The notes beneath the pieces were generated by a model that searched no databases, had not been told where the DNA came from, and was given only the letters and a program-made list of their open reading frames with translations. Of a stretch of 64,000 bases of DNA, positions 46,371 to 57,125 are shown one piece after another. This stretch comes from Megamerina dolium (lineage: Eukaryota; Arthropoda; Insecta; Diptera; Megamerinidae): contig OY978525.1 of assembly GCA_963854835.1 (NCBI GenBank), forward strand, positions 29,907,253 through 29,971,252. The letters run 5' to 3'. Numbering within the stretch: position 1 is the stretch's first letter; every line of letters starts with the position of its first letter. The translations under genes and the position numbers were made by a program.

Positions 46371-48715
46371 AAAAAAATTATATTTTCTATTATTTAGATC
46401 CCTTTTACATTTTATATAATTTATTTTTATTTACAATAATATTAATATTAATAATTATTCTTACTACTACTTTCTCCACAAAGGTTTTTCAAGATATGCT
46501 TACCCCCTACATCTACCTATTAACAAAATTGACATTTTGGAAATATTTGAATTTGAATGCCATCACCATGATAATTATTAAATTATAGTTTTTACCTGAG
46601 ATAAAAATCAAGGAATAATTTATTTCGAAACCAAGACAACAGAAAATATTTTATGCAATTTTTCCAATTTTGAAGGCCAAATCCATTACTATCATTACTA
46701 CATCTATTGCAAAATCCACAAAACAATCCACAATGATGTTCAACAAACAAATTTTCGAAACAAAATTACATAATTTTGCTGCATTGCGAATTTCACCGTT
46801 ATTGTATGACAAGCCTGGGTTGATTTAATATGAAAACAAACACATTTTCAGATTTTCTGAATCTCATTTCTAACAAAAATTTTGGAAAGGAAATTCTTAT
46901 TCTTTATAAATTAATAGTTTCTTTCTTTCTCTTTCTCAAAAGATCTATTTAAACAGCATCTAGTATAGGTATCACATCATAAATACCACAGCACTAAATT
47001 AAGTGAAAATTTCATTCCATGAAAAAAACTTATTTTTCAAATGGTATCTTTGTCATGTGATTACATTCTTATTATAAATTCATGTATGTGGGATATTTAT
47101 GATATGTTTTATAATTGCCATCAATAAGTGAATTTGATTTGCTTCATACAAGTGTGACAATCAAACTTAACGTATATTCCTACTTCACTTTTATTTTACG
47201 ATAATAATACTATTTCAATAGCTAATGCTATTGAAACTTGAACTATATGTACATATTTTAAAATTAATATTTAATTAACTATAATCAAATAAAAATTTAA
47301 TAGTTTTCATAATTGAATATGTATCAGGCATGCCCTTAAAGAATTGACATTGAGAGGATGATATTATACCATATGTACAATATTCTGAGTTCACATTTAA
47401 TGCTTTGTTAGTTTGAAAAATCTCAATTATTCGATAAAAGTTTCAAATAGCTATGCCATGCTATAAATATAAAAAGGTTTAAAAATGGAAAAGAGTTGTT
47501 AAAATGATCAAGTCGTAAATAAGTAGTAAATTTAAAGGGTTTTGCATTTGTTACTGTCACAAGCAGATGTATGCAATGCTGTTGCATTCATTTTATTTTC
47601 TCATTGTCAATGTACATACTATACATATACATATATGTAGATGTGTGTAGTATAACTGATGATAAAGTAATTGCGTTTTAATAACTGCACTCTAAATGTA
47701 ATCATACTCTACTTATCTCTTATGTACGTACTATAAGTATTATAGTTACTAATATCATAACACATAAAAAATGGTTGATATACCAACCACACACACACAC
47801 ACATTTGCTTGAATGACAACCTTGAACTCTGAAATACAAATTGGCACATATGCGTGACTCTGTATAAATAATCATAAATGATGCATTTAATGCATATAAA
47901 TGTAAACATTATTATACAGTATACACACTGGCATTGGCTGTGCCATGTAGTTAGTTGTGGTTGAATGATTTTTGAATACTAACTGTGTTAGTGCACATAT
48001 TTGTTTAAGGCTTTGTGAATATGAGAAATGCATATTTGATGTGTAATAGTAGCTAACAATTGAATTATGTTTATCTACTATTTTTTAATGCTAACTATGT
48101 ACATCAGAATGGTGCCTTTAGTCCTATACTGGAAGAAATTCTCTGCCTAAGTTCCTGGAGTCTTTTAGTACCAAAAATAGTATTTTCTACTAGTGATTTA
48201 TATTGGTAATTTTTTTTTTTTCGTACTTTGATTTAGATATTTAGTCAATAGTTAGGCTGAAAAAGATGGACGAGCACTTTAATGAAGTAATAAACAACAT
48301 TAAGTAGGTAGATGTACTAAATATGTAAATGTTAATATATACTTATACGCAAATCTCTAAATACTATTCAGGGAAAGAAAGAACCATAACGAAGAAACCA
48401 TAAAATTTTGCCAAAGAATGTAATAAATTTGCATCAAATCTTGTGTTGGCAATAAACACAAAGCCATCATTATGAATTTATGTCTATGTAGTTGTATAAC
48501 GAGTATATATTTTTACTTTATTATTATGTGCGTATATTTAATACAAAATAGCCTTGTGTTATATTATATAGATAACTTATACCTTATAACAATGTATGTA
48601 TGTAGGCATGTAGTTACGTAATATGATACCAAACCTGTTATTTTATATCATTTTGTTTATTGGCTAATTTTATGGTACAATAATTAATCATTGGTCTTAG
48701 AATAGACCACCTACA

Positions 48716-48753
<38 letters not shown>

Positions 48754-49542
48754 ATAATAATGATGGTGTCGAATGCAGATAGGATATTTTAGAATGGGCG
48801 TAATTCATCTTTTCACATGATAATAGTTTGTTACAAAAATAAAGAAAAACATGAAGAAAAAATTATACTCAATGTATGAAGCAAATTTAGATTGTCGATC
48901 TTGTACTTGTTGGAATCAAGTTTCGAATGCTACAGAATACATAATTTTTTTGTAACCTACCATAGTTTTGTTGTAGGTAATTTCATCAACTATTTTAAGC
49001 TGCTTTTGGTAGATCTTTTCTTTGAATTCACCTAAATATGAGCAGCTGATAGTAATCGCTGTCTTTCAGTTACTCAAACTAAATGTACTTTATAGGAAAC
49101 CCTGCTATAAGTTAACATATGTTTTGGCACTCCCTTAATAGTAGTTTGATCACATACAACGGCTAAACTAATTTTTAAGTAGTTCTCACTATAATTTTGA
49201 TAAAGTTTCTTAAGCTAGACAATATTTTTTATATTTTTCGCGCTTTCACTCCTATTTATGCATCATTTCATACTTTTAGGGTGGAAAACAAATGTATATT
49301 TCTTAGATTCCACATATTCCTTATAAAATTAAATTTTTACGTTATGAAATATTAATCAAATATTGAATATGATGAACTGTGAAAAATATAAAACTTCCTA
49401 AATATAAAAAAAAATTATTTTTTCGATATTTTTCCTTCAATGGACTGACAACTTTATAATTAAGTCACTACTTCCTTGGTAAATTCAAAAAGTTATGCAA
49501 TTAAAACTTTATTTAATCAGACTATTTAATTACTTTTAATAC
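46371..49542 (+). other. Intron with microsatellites
   Basis: AT-rich; no gene or mobile element recognised. An (AC)n tract lies near 47788-47803 and a (TAA)n tract at 48717-48752. Confidence 0.5.
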
Positions 49543-49546
49543 CTAC
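49543..49546 (+). repeat. LTR element target duplication, left copy
   Basis: CTAC, matched by CTAC at 54161-54164. Four bp fits Ty3/gypsy-type integrase. Confidence 0.8.
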
Positions 49547-49788
49547 TGTAGAGGATGATATACTTACGATGATGAAGCAAATAGATCAAATTAAACAAAT
49601 ATAGTTAATTCTTAAATTAACTTAAAACTATTTATTTAATGAAAAAAGATTGAATATAAAAAAAGACTTAAGCGTCTGTACGATCAAAAAAGAAGAATGT
49701 TCTAGAAGAATCTTAACAATCATTAGCGTTGCCAAAGTGTACAAAATAATGTTGTTGCCAGATCGTATGTGGGGGAACGTACGCCACA
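49547..49788 (-). repeat. 3' LTR, 242 bp
   Basis: Identical to 53919-54160 as far as I can compare. In element orientation it starts TGTGGCGTACG and ends CCTCTACA (TG...CA), and includes an ATTAAATAAATAG stretch that could hold the poly(A) signal. The pol stop codon TAA directly abuts it. Confidence 0.95.
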
Positions 49789-50190
49789 TTACTCCCCCTT
49801 CCGGTTGAGGCAAAATCGTACCTTACGACCAAAACGCGAAGTGATAATCCTTGGTTCGCCGTTAGGGTCGAGAAGAATGTTAGCAGGTTCCCTTAGAGGT
49901 AGTTCGTTGGCTGTTGATTCTTTGGATGTTGGTTCGTTGACTGATGGTTCGATGACCGATGGTTCGTTGACTGTTGATTCATTAGTTGGTGGTTCGATGT
50001 ATGTCGGTTGTCTATTACAAGTGTGATTATCATTTGTAGAGTTTCCTGGATTTAAAATAAATGCTGCCTTCAAACGGTCCAAACTAATGTTCATTTTCTT
50101 TCCTTCAACATTTACGGTAAAATATTTTGAATGACGTTTTAAAACGGGAAATGGTCCCTCATACGGAGTTTGCAGTGGTTTGCAGACCAT
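49789..50190 (-). CDS. pol C-terminal segment (integrase tail), split off by a frame break
   Basis: 133 residues from an internal Met. It begins [20 protein letters not shown], the post-integrase GPY/F-like region of gypsy elements (PYEGPF), followed by a chromatin/RNA-binding-like basic stretch ([17 protein letters not shown]). A low-complexity run of NE(P/S)(T/S)V-type repeats comes next, then a basic end. The upstream codons are open in the same frame and join on to the integrase across a one-base break near 50228-50245. The stop TAA is immediately followed by the LTR and the purine tract lies inside the coding end. Confidence 0.85.
   Translation of the reverse strand: MVCKPLQTPYEGPFPVLKRHSKYFTVNVEGKKMNISLDRLKAAFILNPGNSTNDNHTCNRQPTYIEPPTNESTVNEPSVIEPSVNEPTSKESTANELPLREPANILLDPNGEPRIITSRFGRKVRFCLNRKGE
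49792..49802 (-). promoter_or_regulatory. Polypurine tract
   Basis: GGAAGGGGGAG in element orientation, three bases before the 3' LTR. This is the expected primer for plus-strand DNA synthesis. Confidence 0.88.
49905..50010 (-). repeat. Short in-frame repeats in the pol tail
   Basis: Repeated 'ggttcgttgactg(t/a)tgattc'-like units of 15-30 bp on the + strand encode alternating NEST/NEP/IEP/KES peptides in pol. They are acidic, low complexity, and likely unstable in length between copies. Confidence 0.75.
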
Positions 50191-52385
50191 TGAATTACGT
50201 ATAAATACTTGTGGAGATGTATGTAAGTCTTTTTCAATAAACGGTTATCCTTAGCGTGGAAAGAAGTTTTGGTGGGTCGAAGATCGTTCATAAAGTTTCT
50301 GAGTTTGTTGACGAATTCATTTTGAGAGGTTTCGTTTCTATCACCTTCTGTTAAAAACTCACCTGGAAGACGTAAACTAGATCCATAGACTAGTTGAGAT
50401 GGCGTTGCATCGATGTCCTCCTTATACGTAACTCGAAATCCCAAAAGAATTAATGGTAAAATTTCTACCCAATTTTCTGATTCATAACATTTAATAGCAG
50501 CTTTCAAGGGGCGGTGAAATCTTTCGATGATACCGTTTGCCGCTGGATGATAAGCTGTCGTTCTCAGATGTTGTATGCCAAGGATTCTAGTCAATTCTTT
50601 AAAAAAATTGCACTCAAATTGACGTCCTTGATCCGTAGTAACTCGTAATGGTATGCCAAACCTCGATATCCATGCTGAATAAAAAGCGAAAGCGACATTT
50701 TCAGCTGTAATGTCCTCTAACGGGCATACCTCCGTCCAGCGGGAGAAACGATCGATCATTGTTAAGCAATATCGGAATCCTTTAGATGGCGGTAATGGCC
50801 CAACAATGTCGATGTTGATGTGGTCAAAGCGATCGGAAGTAGTAAAATATTCGCAGAGTGGTGCTTTGTTGTGGCGATGAATTTTTCCCTTTTGGCAGGC
50901 GATACAAGCCTTTGCCCAAAGGTGGCAATCCCTTTTTACGCTAGGCCAGACAAATTTTTCAGTAACCAACTTTGTGGTTTTTCTTGCATTAGAGTGGCAT
51001 AGATTATGGATTGAATCAAATGCCGTTTTACGAAATTCCTTATTTAGGAATGGTCGCACTACTCCGGTTGAAATATCGCAATATATAGAAAAGTTTGTGT
51101 TAGGCAATACGAACGATTTAAGTTGCAAGTTTGAATTAGAGTTGCGAGATGATTTGATTTCCTCATCGTCGTTCTGATGGCGTGACAATTCTGCAAAATC
51201 AATCGTGTTGTTTACATGAATTGCTTCAAGGCGTGACAAAGTGTCCGCAACTACGTTTTCTTTGCCAGGTATGTGCCTTATGTCCGTAGTAAATTGGCTC
51301 AAAAAATCTAGGTGACGAATTTGTCTAGGGATTGCCTTGTCGAGTTTCTGTTTAAATGCGAATTGAAACGGTTTGTGATCCGTATATATACAAAATTCAC
51401 GACCTTCCTGCATGTGCTGAAAATGTCTGACTGCTTTGTATGCACTCAATAGCTCCCTTTCGTAGGTGCTGTATTTTCGTTGAGCTTCGTTTAGTCGCTC
51501 TGAATAAAAACCAAGTGGCTGAAAGTTGTCGTTTACCACTTGCTGTAAAACGGCACCTATGGCAATGTCTGAGGCGTCTACCATCAGAGCAAGTTGAGTG
51601 TTGTGCTTAGGAAAAGCAAGACATGTTGCGTCACGGAGCTGTGCCTTGCATTGCTCAAAAGCAAGTTTTCCCTCTTCGGTCCACTTTATAACTGATTTGT
51701 CGTTTTTTTTATTACCACGTATAAATTCAAATAAAGTTGCCTGCTGAGTAGCGGCTTTTGGCAAAAATCTTCTAAAGAAGTTAAGCATACCCATAAAACG
51801 TTTAAGGTCACAAACTCGTTCCGGTAATTTGTACTGAGTTATAACATCTACTCTTTCCGTTGGGGGACAGATGCCATTTACGTTAACTGTAAAGCCAAGA
51901 AATTTCACTTCGGACTTACCAAAATTACATTTAGATGGATTTATAACGATGCCAAAATTTTGTAGTTTTTCAAAGACCAACTTTACGTGTTGTTGATGTT
52001 GCTCTAAGTCTTTTGAGGCGATCAAAATGTCGTCTAAATAAGCATAGGCGAAATCCAAATCACGAAGGATGTGGTCCATTAGGCGCTGGAAAGTTTGTCC
52101 TGCATTTCTCAATCCGAATGTCATATGAGTAAACTCATACATGCCGAATGGCGTTGTTATGGCTGTCTTTGGAACGTCGGATGGCGCCACAGGGATTTGG
52201 TGGTATGCTCTTCGCAAATCAATTGTTGAAAAAATTTTACTATCCTCTAACCAATGAGTAAAGTCGTGTATGTGTGGGATCGGGTATCGATCCGGTTCGG
52301 TAATGGCGTTCAGTTTTCTGTAGTCCCCGCAAGGCCTCCACTCACCGTTTTTTTTTTCTTTACCATGTGAAGTGGGCTTGCCCAA
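50139..52385 (-). CDS. pol main segment: RT, RNase H, integrase
   Basis: About 748 residues. RT spans residues 13-215, with catalytic YLDD at 116-119. RNase H spans about 262-385, with Asp270 (MVDASD), Glu311, Asp336 (YTDHKP) and Asp381 (ADTLSR). Integrase has a zinc-binding H-x3-H...C-x2-C (HNLCH at 460-464; CIAC at 494-497). The catalytic Asp526, Asp585 and Glu621 have 35 residues between the last two (DD35E). All key residues seem present. The left boundary given is an alternative-start convention only: the frame really continues from the protease segment across a 10-base A run (52348-52357). The final 25 or so residues are out of frame. Confidence 0.93.
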   Translation of the reverse strand: MGKPTSHGKEKKNGEWRPCGDYRKLNAITEPDRYPIPHIHDFTHWLEDSKIFSTIDLRRAYHQIPVAPSDVPKTAITTPFGMYEFTHMTFGLRNAGQTFQRLMDHILRDLDFAYAYLDDILIASKDLEQHQQHVKLVFEKLQNFGIVINPSKCNFGKSEVKFLGFTVNVNGICPPTERVDVITQYKLPERVCDLKRFMGMLNFFRRFLPKAATQQATLFEFIRGNKKNDKSVIKWTEEGKLAFEQCKAQLRDATCLAFPKHNTQLALMVDASDIAIGAVLQQVVNDNFQPLGFYSERLNEAQRKYSTYERELLSAYKAVRHFQHMQEGREFCIYTDHKPFQFAFKQKLDKAIPRQIRHLDFLSQFTTDIRHIPGKENVVADTLSRLEAIHVNNTIDFAELSRHQNDDEEIKSSRNSNSNLQLKSFVLPNTNFSIYCDISTGVVRPFLNKEFRKTAFDSIHNLCHSNARKTTKLVTEKFVWPSVKRDCHLWAKACIACQKGKIHRHNKAPLCEYFTTSDRFDHINIDIVGPLPPSKGFRYCLTMIDRFSRWTEVCPLEDITAENVAFAFYSAWISRFGIPLRVTTDQGRQFECNFFKELTRILGIQHLRTTAYHPAANGIIERFHRPLKAAIKCYESENWVEILPLILLGFRVTYKEDIDATPSQLVYGSSLRLPGEFLTEGDRNETSQNEFVNKLRNFMNDLRPTKTSFHAKDNRLLKKTYIHLHKYLYVIQWSANHCKLRMRDHFPF

Positions 52386-53068
52386 GGACTAGATGAAGGA
52401 CAGCAGATACCAGCGTCGGGTAACGATTGCATTTCAGCTTTAGCGGCTTTAAGCATATTAGGTGCTAGGCGACGGGGCTTGGCGAAAACAGGTTGTCCAC
52501 TTGTGATTATATGATGAGTAACATCGTGGGTGATGTTGTTGATTGAATGCTGTGATTGTGTAATTCCAGGGAATTGTTTGAGAAGTACTTGAAACGTGTC
52601 GTTGATGTCGATGGTAGATAAACCTAGAATCGGTGATTCGATGGTCGCAATACTGCAATTGCTAGCCATATTAGTGTTGCCATCAAACAGTTTACGCTGC
52701 CGCATACTTATTATCAAATTATGATGACCCAAGAAGTCTGCGCCTAGAATAGGTTGAGAAACTTCTGCAATTACAAAATTCCATGCAAAAGGTCGACGTA
52801 AGCCTAAATTAAGTGTTAAGCTTTTTTCACCATATGTCTTAATCGGCGATTTATTCGCAGCAAATAAAAAAATGTTGTTGTCCGGAGACTTTAGTTGATG
52901 TCGGTTAGGAGGGATAACGCTGACTTCCGCTCCGGTATCCACGAGAAATTTTAAATTTGAATTTTTATCAAAAATTATAAGACGGCGGTGTAGAACTTTT
53001 TGTCTCTCATTTACCGTCGATAGTGACAGACTGCTCAGTTTAAATTTTCGCTGCATGGCTCTTTGCAT
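52310..53068 (-). CDS. pol N-terminal segment: protease and RT start
   Basis: 252 residues in the -1 frame relative to gag. After a short linker it has the retroviral-type aspartic protease motif [14 protein letters not shown], then GADFLG, which corresponds to the family's second conserved block. The pre-RT region follows ([14 protein letters not shown] and [15 protein letters not shown]), running straight into the RT start. Translation probably does not begin at the Met shown: the frame is entered by -1 frameshifting at 53038-53044. It terminates early only because the A run shifts the frame. Confidence 0.9.
   Translation of the reverse strand: MQRAMQRKFKLSSLSLSTVNERQKVLHRRLIIFDKNSNLKFLVDTGAEVSVIPPNRHQLKSPDNNIFLFAANKSPIKTYGEKSLTLNLGLRRPFAWNFVIAEVSQPILGADFLGHHNLIISMRQRKLFDGNTNMASNCSIATIESPILGLSTIDINDTFQVLLKQFPGITQSQHSINNITHDVTHHIITSGQPVFAKPRRLAPNMLKAAKAEMQSLPDAGICCPSSSPWASPLHMVKKKKTVSGGLAGTTEN
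52348..52357 (-). other. Ten-base A run that breaks the RT frame
   Basis: In element orientation: MVK codons, then ten A, then CGGTGAGTGG. Protease-side and RT-side frames differ by one across this run, within a conserved RT motif. This is either real polymerase slippage or an assembly error at a homopolymer. Confidence 0.85.
53038..53044 (-). promoter_or_regulatory. Predicted -1 ribosomal frameshift site TTTAAAC
   Basis: In element orientation the gag frame reads AAT-TTA-AAC-TGA. The heptamer T-TTA-AAC fits X-XXY-YYZ exactly and is one of the strongest known -1 slippery sequences. It lies directly before the gag stop (53035-53037). pol is open in the -1 frame from here. A downstream pseudoknot was not assessed. 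Confidence 0.85.
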
Positions 53069-53229
53069 TTTTTAGCCTTAGAGCCGAATTTTCTGTGGTA
53101 CCAACATTTTCCATTGGATTGAGCTTCTTCACGAGTATTACTACGATTACGAATGCCGGAATTGGATCTGTTACGACTACGCGAGCGTTGAAATAGTGTC
53201 TTCAAACTAGCGACTTCTCTTGTTAATTG
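53038..53229 (-). CDS. gag extension after the in-frame TAG: basic region and zinc finger
   Basis: 64 codons, open in the gag frame between the TAG at 53230-53232 and the TGA at 53035-53037. It encodes LTREVASLKTLFQRSRSRNR, an Arg/Ser-rich stretch, and a CWYHRKFG...C..PC zinc knuckle of the C-x2-H type seen in many insect gypsy gag proteins, which binds RNA. Because the nucleocapsid function lies wholly downstream of the TAG, either the codon is read through or this copy is defective. Confidence 0.85.
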
Positions 53230-53232
53230 CTA
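53230..53232 (-). other. In-frame TAG of gag in readthrough-type context
   Basis: The codons read CAA-CAA-CTA-TAG-CAA-TTA. TAG followed by CAA-TTA matches the type I readthrough motif (UAG CAR YYA) known from tobamoviruses. Whether it is programmed or a chance C-to-T change in a Gln codon of the surrounding Gln-rich stretch cannot be told from one copy. Confidence 0.7.
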
Positions 53233-53886
53233 TAGTTGTTGTTGTAAAGTTGTGTTGTTTGTTGTTGAAGCTTTTGCCAGTGAAAGTTCATGAACTGATG
53301 AATTGTCGTTGACTTCTGATATTTTATCGGCCATTACAACGGTATTGTCAAGAGTCTCACGACTTATCGAAATTATGGTACGCATATGGTTTGGTAAACG
53401 CGTCATCCACATAGATTTCAAAAAAGCGTCATCGACCTGGTTACCGGCCAAATTTTTCATTTCCCGAAGAAGTTGCGATGGTCGCATATCCCTAAGTTCT
53501 ATGTCTTGCAAAAGTTTTTTTAACCGTTTCTGTTCAGAGTCGGCGAATTCTTCCCGCAAACGTTTTTTAAGGGTTGCATACTGATTTTTATTTGGCATGT
53601 TCAATATGCTGTCACTCACCTGGGACAAAATTGTACCATCGATAGCTGCTACCACGGTGTGGTACTTAGTCAGCTCGGCCGTTATCCCGGATGTGGCAAA
53701 TTGCGACTCAATTTGAGCGAACCAAAGTTCTGGGCGAGCATGCCAAAATGGGGGAATCTTCACGGAAATGCGTGCCAATTCTTCGGTGTGTTGACCTGAG
53801 ACTGTTGGTAGATTCCGTAATGGTGGTGGTGGTAAATTATGTGAGGCACCAGGAAGAACGTCTGCATTCTTGCCATCGTTGTCCAT
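53230..53886 (-). CDS. gag, upstream part (capsid-like)
   Basis: 218 residues from the Met at 53884-53886 (MDNDGKNADVLPGASHNLPP), 32 bases inside the 5' LTR. It contains the gypsy gag core: ISVKIPPFWHARPELWFAQI, then VAAIDGTILSQVSD, then LRDMRPSQLLREMKNLAG. These are typical insect retrotransposon capsid segments that assemble virus-like particles in the cytoplasm. The part ends in a Gln-rich stretch at TAG. The Met is chosen because it is the first in frame after the primer-binding site. Confidence 0.9.
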   Translation of the reverse strand: MDNDGKNADVLPGASHNLPPPPLRNLPTVSGQHTEELARISVKIPPFWHARPELWFAQIESQFATSGITAELTKYHTVVAAIDGTILSQVSDSILNMPNKNQYATLKKRLREEFADSEQKRLKKLLQDIELRDMRPSQLLREMKNLAGNQVDDAFLKSMWMTRLPNHMRTIISISRETLDNTVVMADKISEVNDNSSVHELSLAKASTTNNTTLQQQL

Positions 53887-53903
53887 TGCGCTGTGTTCTT
53901 TTT

Positions 53904-53916
53904 GTCGGGGTCACCA
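53904..53916 (-). promoter_or_regulatory. Primer-binding site, tRNA-Trp-like
   Basis: TGGTGACCCCGAC in element orientation, two bases inside the 5' LTR. It is complementary to a 3' end GTCGGGGTCACCA, which I recall as that of animal tRNA-Trp. The 13-base match and position are typical; the tRNA identity is from memory. Confidence 0.75.
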
Positions 53917-53918
53917 AA

Positions 53919-54160
53919 TGTAGAGGATGATATACTTACGATGATGAAGCAAATAGATCAAATTAAACAAATATAGTTAATTCTTAAATTAACTTAAAAC
54001 TATTTATTTAATGAAAAAAGATTGAATATAAAAAAAGACTTAAGCGTCTGTACGATCAAAAAAGAAGAATGTTCTAGAAGAATCTTAACAATCATTAGCG
54101 TTGCCAAAGTGTACAAAATAATGTTGTTGCCAGATCGTATGTGGGGGAACGTACGCCACA
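53919..54160 (-). repeat. 5' LTR, 242 bp
   Basis: See the 3' LTR. It is followed on the + strand by the CTAC duplication at 54161-54164. Confidence 0.95.
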
Positions 54161-54164
54161 CTAC

Positions 54165-55040
54165 AATTGAAGTGTCAAAGCTATATTGAGCTTGTGTTCC
54201 CATTTGTACCACCTAGTCTATCTGCCTCTTCGTACTATAAATGCTATAATTATAGCGCAAATGAGTTGAAAATTGATATAGAATATTATTTTTGCCAATG
54301 AACATATGAGGTAATGAATGGGCGAAATCGGGTAAAAACCAAGCCTACCTCCCATATAAAAGTATGCTCTTGAATGCTTGATTTTACATTTTGCGCTTGA
54401 AAATATAAAGCTATCGAAGTAGAACTTGGCCTATTTATTTAGTCTTGCCCCAGAATTTATATGTTAGAAAATGCGAGTAATAGGATGAAAAGTTCAACTA
54501 TCTCCCATACAAAATTATGTTGCAGAGTGTTTGTTTTAACACTTTGTGCTCGAAAATGTAAAAATATTGGTCTTCAATTAGACCCATATGATTATATTTA
54601 CTAATTAGAAGATATACCCAAAAATTGGCTGAATTGAATAATACCCAGTCCTACCTTTCATACAAAAGTATCGTGTTGAATGCATGTTTTCGCACTTTGC
54701 GCATGAAATTATACAGTTATTGACGTCAAACTATATAGATGCGATTACATTTACTTACTAAAAGAGATACCCAAAAATATTCTGAATCTAATAGAAACCA
54801 CTCCTACCTCACATACAAAATTATGCTTTCTTATATTTGTTTTCGCACTCTTCGTACGAAAATATAAAACTATGAAGCTGAAACATACGATTATATACAC
54901 TAATAAATACATGTATTAAAAAATGGACAGAATCGGATGAAAATCACACCTACCTCTCATACAAAAATTTTTCCTTGGCTCTGGAACATATATAAAGGCT
55001 GGAACATATATAAAGCTATGGGATTGAACCTCGGCTTGTA
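54165..55040 (+). repeat. 154-bp tandem array, five units
   Basis: The anchor 'cctacctcccatacaaaa' (variants) recurs at 54344, 54498, 54652, 54805 and 54950. Each is followed by 'ttgaatgcttg.tttt..cactttgcgctcgaaaatataaagctat' and later 'agaagatatacccaaaaattgg'. The left edge (54215-54240, 'agtctatctgcctcttcgtac') matches the left edge of the array at 57.1 kb. Non-coding; probably another branch of the helentron central repeats. Confidence 0.85.
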
Positions 55041-57125
55041 CGATTCTTTTTGATAACATGGGATAATATTTGAAAATTGGCGACACCAACATCCAACGCA
55101 AACATTTTCTGTTATGATGAAAAAACCTAAATCGCATTTACAAGAATTTTAATTCCTTAATTGAAGATTGAAAATTAAATCACAATTAGGTTTTTTCACT
55201 ACACATATGTTGCAAGTCTATCTAATACTGCAATTTCTACTTAAATTTTACCTTTTTCCAAAAACTTAATTAACTTTTTACGATATACTTAGTATTATAT
55301 GATTTTCAATATAATCAGCATATAAGAGTATAAGCCACAAATGAAACATTTCAAGCCTCTTAAGCTTGTTGAATATATACAGAGACATTCAGACATTTAT
55401 CATGCTCATTTACTTGTGGGCATGTGGGCATAGTAATTTCATACTTTGTTGTAGAGATGACTAACAAACTTACATTCATAATTTCATATTTCGAGCAGGA
55501 TTATGCATTGTAATAAAATGAACAATAAATTTGTTGTCAGTTATATAGAAAATGAAAATTTGTACAATATATATGGCGTTTCTATTCAAGTAGTAAGTAC
55601 TAATAGCAGGTCAAGTATTTTCTAATGCAATTATTGTTACTGGTATTGGTACTACTATGGTTGCAATAAATGCATGCTACATAATACTAATACCATTGTT
55701 AATATTACATATTTAATGCGATAAACTCTAGTTCATTTGAATATGTGAATATTCGAATGTTTACTTATCTTTCTTTTCACTCAAGTTTTATCTTTGCTGT
55801 AATGTACATGGATGATGTTTGTTGGTTATATTCTGAAGAACTGTTTGTTTTTTGTGTGGAAAATTCATATTTTATGATATACAAAGGTATCATGATTATT
55901 TTCTCCATACTAAAGGATAAATACTTTACATTGGCATACTTTTGGGGATAAAATTTTATACATTTTTTTCAAAATACGAAATATTTCTGAAATTGTCATT
56001 TCATCTATAAAACGCCTTTCCATTTATGGTTTCCATCGACTTTATTACACTGTTTTAGTGAAAATTTTACAAAAGTCCCTTCAATTGTTAAGAGCCACAT
56101 GTGCCCAATTGAGCTCATATATTGTACACACTTAAAATATGTACCTCTGTTCTACTATATAGTTGATTATTTACGAGTAATACTTCACATGTCTCACAAA
56201 AAGCTATAAGCATAAAACCGAAAGCCATATTCCAGCTCTGTTGCACATTCTCTTTCTTTCTCTTTTTATATTATTTACATATATGAGTAGGAATATCCCC
56301 ATTTATTTTTTGCTAGTTTCTTTTTTATTTAGCAAACAAAAAATATAATACTTATGTTCTACGGTGTGTTTTTATACCTACTTATATCCATAGAATAATA
56401 GTAGTTTGTGTTGCATAAGAATACAAAGCTATGTACATAATAAATATAAGTATATACATATCCATACATACATACCGTACGTGAGTAGATGGTACCATAT
56501 GAGCATATTGTTTATACAGTAGTTGAGTAAATATTGTTAAAGTATGCTTTTAGGCGCAATTTTGTGAAAACATATTTCTGTTTGCAAAATTATATAAATA
56601 TGTACAAGTAAAATATAATACCATATTTTGCAAAAATAATAAATAATAAATAGTAATAGTAAAAGATTCTATGATCGAAATTTCCAATTTCAATTTTTTT
56701 GTACATCAATTTCTGCCAATTTCAATTTTTAACACAAACAAAAATTATTAAAAATACATATTTTATTGTTGTTATGAAAGAATATTGCTTAAAATATAAT
56801 GAAAAGGAAAATGAGAGCGGATAAGTAGGTAGATTATTACCTGCTACCATATGAAGTATAACTGGGGAAAAAATAATTTTTTTTTTAATAACACAATTAT
56901 GATTTTACACAAACATATCGTATACCGTATTATTTAATAAAAAAAGTTACAATTTATTTCAAACTTGTATTGTATACCGTATTATTTAATAAAAAAAGTT
57001 ACAATTTCAAAATTACTTAAAATTACTTTTCTTTATTCAACATCTGATATTTATTACTAATTACTAGTTATGGTTGAAAATCTATCATAAGTTACATCAA
57101 ATCATACTTTTTAAGCGAAATTTAT
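55041..57125 (+). other. Intron, nothing recognised
   Basis: AT-rich. The sequence 'ttgtataccgtattatttaataaaaaaagttacaattt' occurs as a local direct duplication at about 56922-57006. No gene seen. Confidence 0.5.

Larger units (their letters stand above)
49547..54160 (-). mobile_element. Ty3/gypsy-type LTR retrotransposon, young copy
   Basis: A 4614-bp element read on the - strand. In order it has a 5' LTR at the right, a primer-binding site, gag, protease, RT, RNase H, integrase, a purine tract and a 3' LTR. The domain order (integrase after RNase H) puts it in the Ty3/gypsy group. No envelope gene is visible. The two 242-bp LTRs read identical base for base by eye, so insertion is recent. 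Coding frames carry an in-frame TAG in gag and two frame breaks in pol. It lies at the edge of a 154-bp repeat array, antisense to the host gene. Confidence 0.95.

Noticed and set aside
53303..53930. + strand frames over gag
   Set aside because: Antisense shadows of the LTR element's gag gene.
49547..54160. Possible endogenous retrovirus with envelope
   Set aside because: Between integrase and the 3' LTR there is only the pol tail. No signal peptide, transmembrane segment or third gene is present.
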